Below, in pieces: positions 18,557 to 26,969 of a DNA stretch of 64,000 bases (its first letter is position 1; each line of letters opens with the position of its first letter). The notes under the pieces are model-generated. The model was given only the letters and a program-made list of their open reading frames with translations. It was not told where the DNA came from and searched no databases. Origin of the DNA: Arenivirga flava. Its GTDB lineage: Bacteria; Actinomycetota; Actinomycetes; Actinomycetales; Microbacteriaceae. The stretch covers positions 2,771,809 to 2,835,808 of the forward strand of contig NZ_BSUL01000001.1 of the NCBI RefSeq assembly GCF_030161575.1, read 5' to 3'. Made by a program: the position numbers and the translations under genes.

Positions 18557-19639
18557 GTGAACCTCTTCGATCAGCTGACCCTCGGTCGCACCGACCTCGA
18601 CAACCGCGTCGTCATGGCGCCGCTCACCCGCCTGCGCGCCGGCCAGCACGGCGTGCCCGGCGACCTCCTCGTCGAGCACTACGCGCAGCGCGCGGGCATG
18701 GGCCTCGTCATCACCGAGGGCACCTACCCGGTGGCCGAGGGCCGCACCTGGATGGGCCAGCCCGGCATCGAGACGCCCGAGCAGGTCGCCGGCTGGGCGC
18801 GGGTGGCGGATGCGGTGCACGCCGCGGGCGGGCGCATCGCGATGCAGATCATGCACGGGGGCCGCATCGGGCATCCGTCCATCACGGGCACCGGGCGCGT
18901 CGTCTCGGCGAGCGCCCTGGCCGCCCCCGGCGAGGTGCGCACCGCGGACGGCGGCAAGGCCGAGCACCCGGTGGCGCACGCCCTCAGCGAGCGGGAGATC
19001 GCCGAGGTCGTCGACGGCTTCGTCGCGGCGGCCCGCAACGCGATCGAGGCGGGCGTCGACGCCGTCGAGCTGCACGGCGCGAACGGCTACCTGCTGCACC
19101 AGTTCCTCTCCCCGGCGTCGAACCGGCGCACCGACGCGTACGGCGGCAGTCCCGAGAACCGGGCGCGCATCGTGATCGAGACGGTGGCCGCGGTCGCCGC
19201 CGCCATCGGGGCCGACCGCACCGGCATCCGCCTCTCCCCGCAGCACGACATCCAGGGTGCCGTCGAGACGGACGACGCCGAGACGGCCGCCACCTACGCG
19301 GCCCTCGCCGAGGGCCTCGCGCCCCTCGGGCTCGCCTTCGTCGACGTGCTGCAGGCCGACCTGCGCGGCGAGCTCGTGCAGCGCATCCGCTCGACCGTCG
19401 GAGCACCCCTGATCGGCAACAGCGGCTTCGGCGTGCAGACCACCCGCGAGGAGGCCGCCGCGCTCGTCGCGGAGGACGTCGTCGACGCCGTCGCGGTCGG
19501 TCGCGCCGCGATCGCCAACCCCGACCTCGTCGCGCGCTGGCGAGCGGATGCGGAGGAGAACGCCCCCGACGCGTCGACCTTCTACGCCCCGGATGGCCGC
19601 GGTTACACCGACTACCCGGCGCTGCAGCCGGTCGGGTGA
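18557..19639 (+). CDS. Old yellow enzyme-family NADH:flavin oxidoreductase (NemA-like)
   Basis: About 360 residues. An FMN TIM-barrel ene-reductase: VVMAPLTRLRA, HGGRIGHPS, the active-site HGANGYLLHQFLSPASNRRTDAYGGS (substrate-binding His/Asn and tyrosine region), and the phosphate-binding C-terminus IGNSGFG...VAVGRAAIANPDLVARW. Reduces activated C=C bonds of enones or nitro compounds using NAD(P)H. Start is uncertain: GTG 18557 gives the usual VNLFDQLTLG beginning, but an in-frame ATG at 18524 adds eleven residues. Confidence 0.9.
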   Translation: MNLFDQLTLGRTDLDNRVVMAPLTRLRAGQHGVPGDLLVEHYAQRAGMGLVITEGTYPVAEGRTWMGQPGIETPEQVAGWARVADAVHAAGGRIAMQIMHGGRIGHPSITGTGRVVSASALAAPGEVRTADGGKAEHPVAHALSEREIAEVVDGFVAAARNAIEAGVDAVELHGANGYLLHQFLSPASNRRTDAYGGSPENRARIVIETVAAVAAAIGADRTGIRLSPQHDIQGAVETDDAETAATYAALAEGLAPLGLAFVDVLQADLRGELVQRIRSTVGAPLIGNSGFGVQTTREEAAALVAEDVVDAVAVGRAAIANPDLVARWRADAEENAPDASTFYAPDGRGYTDYPALQPVG

Positions 19640-19756
19640 GGGGCGGCGGCGAGTCGGATGCGCGGTCTTGAGACTCGTGCGGCGATCCTGAGGCAGTCCA
19701 GCAGCAACCCCGCGGCTGCGGCGTGGAGCGCCTTGCGGTAGCGCGCATACCGTCGA

Positions 19757-19875
19757 ACACGACACAGATCCCCCCAGGATCGAACCGGAGGCGACCCGAA
19801 CGCAACCGGCTCACCCCGGGATCGAGCCCCGCCGGGAACACCCCCTCTGCCGGCGGGGCTCTCGTGCGTTCCGGG
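19757..19875 (+). ncRNA. 6C-type small RNA
   Basis: Two C-loop hairpins as in the actinobacterial 6C RNA. Hairpin 1 (19767-19781) is GATCC/GGATC with a run of six C. Hairpin 2 (19824-19861) has perfect 12-bp arms GAGCCCCGCCGG and CCGGCGGGGCTC around a 14-nt loop with five C, and is also a strong intrinsic terminator. A TACCGT hexamer at 19748-19753 would place the 5' end near 19758. The second loop having five rather than six C could be another homopolymer undercall. Boundaries approximate. Confidence 0.62.
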
Positions 19876-19942
19876 GGCGCTCTCGGCTACGCGGCGCGCC
19901 CCGCCCGCTCGCCTCGCGCCTCTGCTTCGAGCCGCTTACCGC

Positions 19943-20014
19943 GGGTTTGGGGCGCTTCGACGACAACGGGGCATGCGCCCGCACGCCCCAGTGTCGCTAA
20001 TGCGCCCCAAAGCC
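19943..20014. repeat. Intergenic palindrome with TTTGGGGCGC arms
   Basis: Arms GTTTGGGGCGC... and ...GCGCCCCAAAG pair, with inner GACGACAACGGGGC opposite GCCCCAGTGTCGC. Related in design to the other intergenic palindromes (TGTCGC on one arm). Lies in the 492-nt spacer between the OYE and map genes, downstream of both. Confidence 0.7.
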
Positions 20015-20039
20015 GTCGTTCCGGTGCCAGGGCAGTCGG

Positions 20040-20087
20040 CGTGAGGTGCCCGGCGCCTGTCACCCCGGCGTGAGGCGCCCGGCGCCA
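20040..20087. repeat. Direct repeat GTGAGGYGCCCGGCGCC, two copies
   Basis: Two 17-nt copies at about 20040 and 20070, differing at one base, each containing the self-complementary core GGCGCC. Together with the palindrome at 19943 they fill the region 3' of map. Confidence 0.55.
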
Positions 20088-20131
20088 GGGGTACCGGTGA
20101 CGGGTGTCCGTCGAGGCAGGGCCCCGGCGCC

Positions 20132-20902
20132 TCAGACGCCCGGCAGGGTCAGCACTTCCGCGCCGTCCTCCGTGATCGCGACGGTGTGCTCGCTGTGCGC
20201 GGTGCGGCCGCCGTTGACGCTGCGCAGCGTCCATCCGTCCTTGTCGGTGACCAGGGTCTTCGTGCCCTGCATCACCCACGGCTCGATCGCGATGAGCAGG
20301 CCGGGGCGCAGCGCGTAGCCGCGGCCCGCCTTGCCGTCGTTCGCGATGTGCGGCTCCTGGTGCATCGTGGTGCCGATGCCGTGGCCGCCGAAGTCGAGGT
20401 TGATCGGGTAGCCGCGTTCGCGCAGCACGGTGCCGATCGCGTTCGAGAGGTCGCCGACGCGCTTGCCGGGGCCCGCGACGGCGATGGCGGCGGCGAGCGC
20501 GACCTCGGTCGCCTCGATGAGGGCGAGGTCCTGAGCGGATGCGGTGCCGACGATGAAGCTGATCGCCGAGTCGGCCGCGACGCCGTCGAGCAGCACCGCG
20601 AGGTCGAGGGTGAGCAGGTCGCCGTCCTGCAGTGCGTAGTCGTGCGGCAGGCCGTGCAGCACCGCGTCGTTGACGGAGGTGCAGATGTAGTGCCCGAAGG
20701 GGCCACGGCCGAAGGAGGGCGCGTAGTCGACGTAGCAGCTCTCGGCGCCGGCCTCGAGGATCATCGCCTTGGCCCACTCGTCGATCTCGAGCAGGTTCGT
20801 GCCGACGACGGCGCGTTCCTTGACGCTCTGCAGGATGCGGCCCACGAGGGCGCCCGTGCGGCGCGCCTTGTCGACCTCGGCGGGGGTGAGGATCTCGATC
20901 AT
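20132..20902 (-). CDS. map: Type I methionine aminopeptidase
   Basis: 256 residues. Removes the initiator methionine from nascent proteins; dinuclear metallopeptidase. The metal ligands fit the family: Asp in LTLDLAVLLDGVAADSA, His in GGHGIGTTMHQEPHI, and the C-terminal glutamates in IAIEPWV and AHSEHTVAITEDG. No N-terminal zinc-finger extension. A TAGGCT hexamer is 6 nt before the ATG with no Shine-Dalgarno sequence. Divergent from the XRE gene. Confidence 0.95.
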   Translation of the reverse strand: MIEILTPAEVDKARRTGALVGRILQSVKERAVVGTNLLEIDEWAKAMILEAGAESCYVDYAPSFGRGPFGHYICTSVNDAVLHGLPHDYALQDGDLLTLDLAVLLDGVAADSAISFIVGTASAQDLALIEATEVALAAAIAVAGPGKRVGDLSNAIGTVLRERGYPINLDFGGHGIGTTMHQEPHIANDGKAGRGYALRPGLLIAIEPWVMQGTKTLVTDKDGWTLRSVNGGRTAHSEHTVAITEDGAEVLTLPGV

Positions 20903-20916
20903 GCCCTCAGCCTAGC

Positions 20917-20930
20917 GGTATGATCATCCC
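20917..20930. promoter_or_regulatory. Palindrome in the map/XRE divergent spacer
   Basis: GGTATGATCATCCC with a perfect 8-bp core ATGATCAT, between the two divergent leaderless promoters. Candidate operator for the adjacent XRE regulator; inference. Confidence 0.4.
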
Positions 20931-20948
20931 GGTATTAGAATCGGATGC

Positions 20949-21224
20949 ATGGTCCGCTTGCCGCTCAGCTCCGATGACCTCGCGCGGGGTCGACGCCTCG
21001 GCGCCCTGCTGCGCGACGCCCGCGGCGACCGCCCCATGCTGCAGGTGGCGCTCGAGGCCGGCATCTCGCCCGAGACCCTGCGCAAGATCGAGACCGGCCG
21101 CATCGCCACCCCGGCCTTCCCGACCATCGCGGCGCTCGCCACGGTGCTCGGCCTCTCGCTCGACCGGCTCTGGGCGGAGGTCGCGGCTGGCGATCGAGCG
21201 GATGCGGCCCGCCTGGTCTCCTAG
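20949..21224 (+). CDS. XRE-family helix-turn-helix regulator (91 aa)
   Basis: A single-domain HTH protein: RLGALLRDARGDRPMLQVALEAGISPETLRKIETGRIATPAFPTIAALATVLGLSLDRLW covers residues about 17-78, matching the five-helix Cro/CI fold. The target is unknown. A TAGAAT hexamer lies 7 nt before the ATG, so the mRNA is probably leaderless. It stands alone between map and lipoprotein genes on the other strand. Confidence 0.82.
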   Translation: MVRLPLSSDDLARGRRLGALLRDARGDRPMLQVALEAGISPETLRKIETGRIATPAFPTIAALATVLGLSLDRLWAEVAAGDRADAARLVS

Positions 21225-21253
21225 GACCCCTCGGCCGAGTAGAGCACCAGCAT

Positions 21254-21684
21254 TCAAGCGCTCGGCGCGGAGCTGGCGGAGCCGGTCGCGGAGACGGCGT
21301 CGAGTGCCCTCACCGCGGAAACGTCCTCGACGACGCGCGGGCCGTCGCCGCAGCGCAGATCGTCGAGCCCCGTGCCGGTGACGATCGAGCCCGACCGCAG
21401 CTGCACCCCGATGCGCATCGTGCCCTCGCCGAAGCAGCTGACCTCGATGCGGTCGAACGATACGGGCTCGCCGAACGTCATCCGCACTCCGTCGCCCTCC
21501 GGTTCGTCGTGCGAGGCCTGGCTGGAGAGCGAGCTCGCCCCTCGGACAGCGAGGCCTGCAGCTCCTGGCTCCACGCCTCGATCGCCGCGGCGGTCTCGGG
21601 CGTGTGCTCGGGCTCGCCCGTGCATCCGCTCAGCACGAGGGTCAGCGCGGCGGCGGCGAGCAGGGGCGCGGCGGTGCGCGGCAT
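21254..21684 (-). CDS. Hypothetical lipoprotein (frame broken once)
   Basis: About 143 residues when repaired. A signal peptide with lipobox LVLSGC, then TGEPEHTPETAAAIEAWSQELQASLSE. The frame breaks at the CCCC run 21538-21541 (GGGG on the coding strand); one extra base restores a continuous tail with MTFGEPVSFDRIEVSCFGEGTMRIGVQL and a Ser/Ala-rich end. No family recognised. The lipoprotein gene at 21790-22203 is on the same strand upstream. Confidence 0.65.
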
Positions 21685-21722
21685 GGTGTCGAACCTAGCG
21701 GGCGGCCCGCCGCCGGTGAGGT

Positions 21723-21785
21723 CGCAGATCGGACGGTTCGGCTCGCAGTGCACGCCTAGGAGCGACCCGACCTGACCGATCTGCG
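21723..21785. repeat. Intergenic palindrome, CAGATCGG family, copy 1
   Basis: Perfect outer arms CGCAGATCGG and CCGATCTGCG with partly paired inner sequence. Located between two lipoprotein genes. Same family as copies at 22277, 22381 and 49029. Confidence 0.75.
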
Positions 21786-21789
21786 CGGC

Positions 21790-22203
21790 TCAGGGCCCGC
21801 CGACGCCCTGGTGCGGCGTGAGGGTGCGCAGGGTTCCGTCCTCGTCCTCGGAGAGATAGAGCCGCACCTGCTGCGCGCCGAGCATCGGGTCGCCGTCGGG
21901 GTAGGTCCCGCCCGAGCAGGTCTCGGGCGTCGAGAGCACCTGCACCTGCATGCCGATCTCTTGGATCGACCCGTCGGCCAGCACCGGTGAGCCGCTTACG
22001 TCGTATCGATTCGCCTGCACCCCGCTCCAGGTCGTCGTGCCCGCCGGCTCGATGCGCCCGGCCGCGACGACCAACGAGGCGTCGGCGTGCATCCGTTCGA
22101 CGCTGTCGTAGACGACCCAGTCGTAGCAGGTCTCGCCCGCCGTGCATCCGCTCAGCAGCGGCGCCGCCAGCAGCAGCGCGGCGGCCGTCCTCATGGTGCG
22201 CAT
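21790..22203 (-). CDS. Hypothetical lipoprotein
   Basis: 137 residues. Signal peptide and lipobox (LLAAPLLSGC) predict a membrane-anchored extracellular protein. The mature part has Cys in GETCYDWVVYDS and TPETCSGGTYPDG, possibly a disulfide. Function unknown. ATG at 22203 is preceded by GGGAGGG, so it is translated with a leader, unlike many genes here. Confidence 0.68.
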   Translation of the reverse strand: MRTMRTAAALLLAAPLLSGCTAGETCYDWVVYDSVERMHADASLVVAAGRIEPAGTTTWSGVQANRYDVSGSPVLADGSIQEIGMQVQVLSTPETCSGGTYPDGDPMLGAQQVRLYLSEDEDGTLRTLTPHQGVGGP

Positions 22204-22276
22204 CGCATCCCTCCCCATCCCTCATCGAACACGACGCGCGCCTCGCTCGGAACGTTGGGGTGCGGCGTGCGTCGCG

Positions 22277-22335
22277 CAGATCGGCCAGCTTCTGTCGCTT
22301 CGTGCCCCGCATTGCGAACGAAAGCGGCCGATCTG
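22277..22335. repeat. Intergenic palindrome, CAGATCGG family, copy 2
   Basis: Perfect arms CAGATCGGCC and GGCCGATCTG; the left inner arm contains CTGTCGCTTCG. Situated upstream of the lipoprotein gene. Confidence 0.78.
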
Positions 22336-22380
22336 GATCGGGGCAACGAGAACGGGGCGGCGGTGAGCAGGGGGCGCTCG

Positions 22381-22439
22381 CAGATCGGACCATCTGTGCC
22401 GCTCTGCGGTGGGCATTGCGGCAGAACGTCGCCGACCTG
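22381..22439. repeat. Intergenic palindrome, CAGATCGG family, copy 3
   Basis: Outer arms CAGATCGG and CCGACCTG (one mismatch) with inner TGCCGC and GCGGCA. It lies 45 nt after copy 2 and 8 nt before a 7-nt tandem array. Confidence 0.7.
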
Positions 22440-22447
22440 GGCGGGGA

Positions 22448-22524
22448 GCGCAGGGCCCAGGGCGCAGGGCGCAGGGCGCAGAGTCCAGGGGCCAGAGCTC
22501 AGGGCGCAGGGCTCGGAGCCCAGC
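22448..22524. repeat. Second heptanucleotide array, 11 units
   Basis: Units GCGCAGG, GCCCAGG, GCGCAGA, GTCCAGG, GCTCAGG and variants, consensus GNNCAGG, strictly 7 nt long. Between palindrome copy 3 and the 3' end of the GntR gene. Confidence 0.82.
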
Positions 22525-22606
22525 CGGCGGAGGGGGAGGACGGCGGACGGCCGGGGGAAGTGCGCGGCGTCGCTGGGGCGCGCGGAGCGCTCGAGTCCGA
22601 GGGCGC

Positions 22607-23346
22607 TCAGCTCGCGGCGGCCCGGCGGCGCCGGCCGCGCACGACGGGCGCGGAGGCGGGCAGCTGCGCGGCGAGCAGCGGCATCGACTCGATGCGCCCG
22701 CGCTCGACGTGGGCGGCCGTGAGCAGCTCCGCCACGTCGGGCTGGCCGGCCACGATCGCGTCGACGATCTCGCGGTGCTCGACCCACATGCCCGTCGTGT
22801 CGCGTTGCGGGGTGAGGCGGAACAGCCAGCGCACGCGTCCGCTCATCAGCTTGGTGACCCGGCGCAGCAGCGCGTGGTCGGCCAGCGCGATGATCTCCTC
22901 GTGCAGGTCGGAGTTGCGGGTCGAGGGGGAGCGTCGGAGGGCGCGTCCGAGCGCTCATCCAGGGCGGCGGCTCCGCGGGCCGAGTCGGGGGCGGCGGCTC
23001 CGCGGGCCGAGTGCAGGGCGGCGAGCATCGGCCCGACGTCGGCGCCCGCGGCGGCCCGCCGGGCGGCGAACCCGGAGGCCATGGGCTCCAGCTGGCGGCG
23101 CAGGTCGAACACCTCCGCCGCATCCCTCACGGTCAGCACGTGCACGACCGCACCGCGGCGGGGCTGCGACGTGATGAAGCCCTCCGACTCGAGGATCGGC
23201 AGCGCCTCCCGCACCGGGATGCGGGAGACCTCGAGCCGCTCCGCGATCTCGCGCTCGTTGAGCTTGGAGCCCATCGCGAGCTCGCCCGTGATGATCTGCT
23301 CGCGCAGGGCGTGGGCGATGCGCAGCGGCGAGCTGGGAAGGGTCAT
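22607..23346 (-). CDS. GntR-family regulator, FCD type (frame broken once)
   Basis: About 246 residues when repaired. HTH: LREQIITGELAMGSKLNEREIAERLEVSRIPVREALPILESEGFI with wing QPRRGAVV. In the ligand domain, RNSDLHEEIIALADHALLRRVTKLMSGRVRWLF is the FCD metal-binding region. The frame breaks at the GGGGG run 22925-22929; one more G joins the halves. A repeated segment (two SARGAAA units) lengthens the loop before the break. ATG 23346 has AGGA 8 nt upstream. It is divergent from the ABC operon and is its probable regulator. Confidence 0.85.
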
Positions 23347-23377
23347 GGGCACCATCCTGGCACGTCCGAGAAGCGGC

Positions 23378-23393
23378 TTTTGGAATGCCAAAA
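23378..23393. promoter_or_regulatory. Candidate GntR operator 1 for the ABC operon
   Basis: TTTTGG-AATG-CCAAAA, perfect 6-bp arms, in the spacer between the GntR gene and the transporter operon. A/T-rich against the background, as expected for an operator. Matches site 2 at 23430. Confidence 0.55.
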
Positions 23394-23429
23394 CGCCCGT
23401 AAAGCGGCACAAGAGGAGGATTAAGGCCG

Positions 23430-23444
23430 TTTTTGGTATGCTAA
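23430..23444. promoter_or_regulatory. Candidate GntR operator 2 and promoter for the ABC operon
   Basis: TTTTTGGTATGCTAA shares TTGGNATGCNAA with operator 1, 52 nt away. It includes a TATGCT -10-like hexamer (23438-23443), so binding there would block polymerase. Inference. Confidence 0.5.
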
Positions 23445-23467
23445 CGTGACGCTGGCGTAAGAAGTGT

Positions 23468-24442
23468 GTGACGAGCGTGTTACACCGTCGCCGAGCGGAT
23501 GCGCGGTCGCATAGCGTCGCCGACGTGCTCCTGTTCATCGCCCGCCGACTGGCTCTCGCCGTCGCCACCGTGCTCACCGTGGTGACCGTCGCCTTCGCGC
23601 TCGGCCGCGCCACCGGGGAACCCGGCGCGCTGCTGCTGCCCGACAACGCGACGCAGGCCGAAGTGGATGCGCTCAACGCGGCGCTCGGCTTCGACCGGCC
23701 CCTCATCGTGCAGTACCTCGACACCCTGCTCGGACTCGTCACCGGCGACTTCGGGGACTCCTACCGGCTGCGCGAGTCGGCTCTCGGGCTCGTGCTGGAG
23801 CGGGTGCCGGCCACCGTCGAGCTCGCCTTCTGGGCCTTCGTCATCGGTCTGGTGCTCGCCGTCGCCGCCGCCCTCACGATCCAGCTCACCGGCAGCCGGG
23901 TGCTCCGGGCGATCGCCGGATGGGCCGGGGCGGTGCGGCAGTCGGTGCCCGACTTCTTCTTCGCCCTGCTGCTGGTGCTGGTGTTCTCGGTGCTGCTCGG
24001 GGTGCTGCCCTCGCTCGGGCGCACCAGCTATGCCAGCCTGGTGCTGCCCGTGCTCACCCTCGCCACCGGCCAGTTCGTCATGTACCTGCGCCTGCTCGAC
24101 TCGGCGCTCAGCGAGCAGGCGGAGCAGGACCACGTGCGCACCGCCATCGCGCAGGGGCAGCGGCGCTCGAGCGTGCTCTTCACCCGCATGCTGCCGAACG
24201 CGGCGCTGCCGGTGCTCGGCATGGCCGGCCTCAACCTCGGCGGGCTGCTCGGCGGCACGGTGGTCGTCGAGGTCGTCTTCGCCTGGCCGGGTCTCGGCCA
24301 GCTGCTCACCTCCGCCGTGAGCCAGCGCGACTTCCCGATCGTGCAGGCGGGCCTGGTCTTCGTGGCCCTCGCCTTCGTGATCGTCAACACCGGGGTGGAC
24401 GTGCTCGTGCGCCGCATCGACACGAGGACGGCCGCCGCATGA
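23468..24442 (+). CDS. Dpp/Opp-type ABC importer permease (DppB-like)
   Basis: 324 residues, about six helices. The N-terminal ARRLALAVATVLTVVTVAFALGRATGEP and the loop GFDRPLIVQYLDTLLGLVTGDFGDSY are characteristic of DppB/GsiC proteins, and the EAA-like cytoplasmic loop (RTAIAQGQRRSSVLFTRMLPNAALPVL) contacts the ATPase. GTG start taken at 23468, with an alternative GTG at 23525. First gene of a five-gene transport and catabolic unit; overlaps the next gene by ATGA. Confidence 0.9.
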   Translation: MTSVLHRRRADARSHSVADVLLFIARRLALAVATVLTVVTVAFALGRATGEPGALLLPDNATQAEVDALNAALGFDRPLIVQYLDTLLGLVTGDFGDSYRLRESALGLVLERVPATVELAFWAFVIGLVLAVAAALTIQLTGSRVLRAIAGWAGAVRQSVPDFFFALLLVLVFSVLLGVLPSLGRTSYASLVLPVLTLATGQFVMYLRLLDSALSEQAEQDHVRTAIAQGQRRSSVLFTRMLPNAALPVLGMAGLNLGGLLGGTVVVEVVFAWPGLGQLLTSAVSQRDFPIVQAGLVFVALAFVIVNTGVDVLVRRIDTRTAAA

Positions 24443-25314
24443 CCGCTCAGCTCGCCACCGTCACCGCGCCCGCCCCGCGCCGGTGGCGTCCGCGCCCCGG
24501 CGCCGTCGTCGGCGCCGTCATGCTCGGCGCGGTGCTGCTGCTCACCGCCGTCGTGCCGCTCCTGCCCGGTTTCGATCCGATGGGGCAGGACCTGCGGGCG
24601 GCGCTGCTGCCCCCGTTCACCGACCCCGCGCATCCGCTCGGCACGGACGCCCTCGGTCGCGACCTGCTCAGCCGCATCGCACTGGCCTCGGCGGTGACCC
24701 TCGGCATGACGCTGCTCATCGTCGCCATGAACGCGGTGATCGGCACGACGATCGGCATCCTCGCCGGGTACTTCGGCGGCCGCCTCGAGGCGCTCGTGAC
24801 GCTGCTGAGCAACGTCACGCTGGCCATGCCGGTGGTGCTGCTGCTCATCGCGATCTGCGCCGTGCTGCGCCCCAGCGCGGGCCTCACGATCCTGGTGCTC
24901 GGCTGCACCTGGTGGGTCGGCTACGCCAGGGTCACCCGCAACGTGGCCGCGTCGCTGCGCCGGCAGGACTTCGTCGTCTCGCCGCTCACCCAGGGCGCCG
25001 ACACCCTCTGGGTGCTGACCCGGCACATCGTGCCGAACGTGCGGCCGCACACGCTCATCATCGCCGCGACCGACATCGCCACGATCGTGCTCATCACGTC
25101 GTCGCTCGAATACCTCGGCCTCGGCGTGCAGCCGCCCGTGCCCAGCTGGGGCTCCATGATCTTCGACGGTCAGCGCCACCTCGGCGCCGACCCCTGGCTG
25201 TCCCTGCTCCCCGGCATCGTCATGCTGCTCGCCGTCGGCGGCGCGCAGTTCCTGAGCCAGCAGTTCACCGCCGAGACCCGCGGCGGGCTGCTGCGGAAGG
25301 GAGGCATGCGATGA
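24439..25314 (+). CDS. Dpp/Opp-type ABC importer permease (DppC-like)
   Basis: 291 residues with six helices. Typical features: LPGFDPMGQDLRAALLPPFTDPAHPLGTDALGRDLLSRI near the N-terminus, the EAA loop VRNVAASLRRQDFVVSPLTQGADTLWVLTRHIVPNV (approximate), and the C-terminal EYLGLGVQPPVPSWGSMI. Pairs with the upstream permease. Overlaps both neighbours by four bases, so subunits are translationally coupled. Confidence 0.92.
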   Translation: MTAQLATVTAPAPRRWRPRPGAVVGAVMLGAVLLLTAVVPLLPGFDPMGQDLRAALLPPFTDPAHPLGTDALGRDLLSRIALASAVTLGMTLLIVAMNAVIGTTIGILAGYFGGRLEALVTLLSNVTLAMPVVLLLIAICAVLRPSAGLTILVLGCTWWVGYARVTRNVAASLRRQDFVVSPLTQGADTLWVLTRHIVPNVRPHTLIIAATDIATIVLITSSLEYLGLGVQPPVPSWGSMIFDGQRHLGADPWLSLLPGIVMLLAVGGAQFLSQQFTAETRGGLLRKGGMR

Positions 25315-26937
25315 GCGCCGTGCTGCGCATCGACGACCTGCGCATCGAGACCACGGGGGAGGCGCCCCGGGCGCTCGTCGACGGCGTCTCGCTGCGCGTC
25401 GATCGGGGCGAGGCCCTCGGCGTCGTGGGGGAGTCCGGGTCGGGCAAGAGCCTCACGGTGCTCGCCGCGCTCGGGCTCCTGCCCGCGGGCACCCGCATCG
25501 CCGGCGGTCGCATCGCGATCGACGATCGCGTGCTGGTCGATGCGGAGGCCGGCGCCTGGGCGGGGAGCGCGAGCTGCGCGCCCTGCGCGGACGCACCGCC
25601 GCGATGGTGTTCCAGGACCCGATGTCGTCCCTCGACCCGCTGCGGGCCGTGGGCGCGCAGGTCGCCGCCGCCGTGCGGGTGCACGCGCCGATGAGCCGTC
25701 GTGCCGCCCGCGAGCGCGCCGTCGAGCTGCTCACCGCGGTCGGCGTGCGCGATGCCGCCGAGCGCGCGGGCACCCGTCCGCACCAGTGGTCGGGAGGGAT
25801 GCGCCAGCGCGCGATGATCGCGATGGCGATCGCCCACGATCCGCTGCTGCTCGTCGCCGACGAGCCGACGACCGCCCTGGACGTCACCGTGCAGGCGCAG
25901 GTCATGGACCTGCTCGCCGAGGTGCGCGGACGCACCGGCTCGGCCCTGGTGCTCATCACCCACGACCTGGGTCTCGTCGCCGAGAACAGCGACCGGCTCG
26001 CGGTCATGCACCACGGCCGCGTCGTCGAGACCGGCGTCACCCGCGCCGTGCTCGACGCCCCGGCGGAGCAGTACACGAAGCGCCTCATGGCCGCGATGCC
26101 CGCTGAGACCGAGCGCACCGCATCCGCCGTGCGGACGGGGAGCCGGATGCGCTGGTCGCCGACCGCATCGTCGTCGAGTACCGGGTCCCCGGCCGCAGGG
26201 CCCCGGTGCGGGCCGTCGACGGCGTCTCGCTGCGCATCGCCGCCGGCGAGACGGTCGCCGTGGTCGGCGAGTCCGGCTGCGGCAAGAGCTCGCTCGCCAA
26301 GGCGGTGCTCGGCGTGCAGCCCGCGGCGGAGGGCGCGATCGTGCTCGGCGGCGAGCCGGTGCGCAAGGAGCTCGCCGCGCGCACCGCGGTGGAGCGGGAG
26401 CGCGCGCAGATCGTCTTCCAGGACCCGTACTCCGCGCTCGACCCCCGGCTGACGGTGCACGAGCTCGTCGCCGAGCCGCTGCGCATCCGCCGGGCGTACA
26501 CGCGGGCTGCGGTGACGCGGCTGCTCGCCGACGTCGGGCTCGACGAGGGGCAGGCCGAGCGGCTGCCCGGACAGCTCTCGGGCGGTCAGCGGCAGCGGGT
26601 CGGCATCGCCCGCGCGCTGGCCCTGCGGCCGAGGCTGCTCGTGCTCGACGAGCCCGTCTCGGCGCTCGACGTGTCCATCCAGGCCCAGGTGCTCGAGCTG
26701 CTCGACGGCCTGCAGCGCGAGCACGGCCTGGGCTACCTCTTCATCTCGCACGACCTGGGCGTGGTGCGCAGCATCGCCGACCGGGTCGTCGTGATGCAGC
26801 ACGGGCGGGTGGTGGAGGAGGCGCCGACGGCGCGGATCTTCCGAGATCCGCAGCACCCCTTCACCCGCCAGCTGCTCGCCGCGGTGCCGCGCCTCGACGG
26901 GCCGCGCCGCGGCGCCCATCCGCTCGCCGTCTCCTGA
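25311..26937 (+). CDS. Fused DppD-DppF-type ABC ATPase (two frame breaks)
   Basis: About 542 residues after repair, carrying two nucleotide-binding domains. Domain 1: Walker A GESGSGKS, Q-loop MVFQDPMSS, signature WSGGMRQR, Walker B LLVADEPTTALD. Domain 2: Walker A GESGCGKSS, Q-loop VFQDPYSALDPR, signature LSGGQRQRVG, Walker B LLVLDEPVSALD. Frame breaks lie at GGGG runs 25562-25565 and 26137-26140; one G added at each gives one uninterrupted chain (AWAGERELRALRG and VRTGEPDALVADR). The fused form is common in nickel/peptide importers. Starts at ATG 25311 with GGGAGG upstream. Confidence 0.88.
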
Positions 26938-26969
26938 CCGCCCCGCCACCACAGAAACCGAGGACCTCC

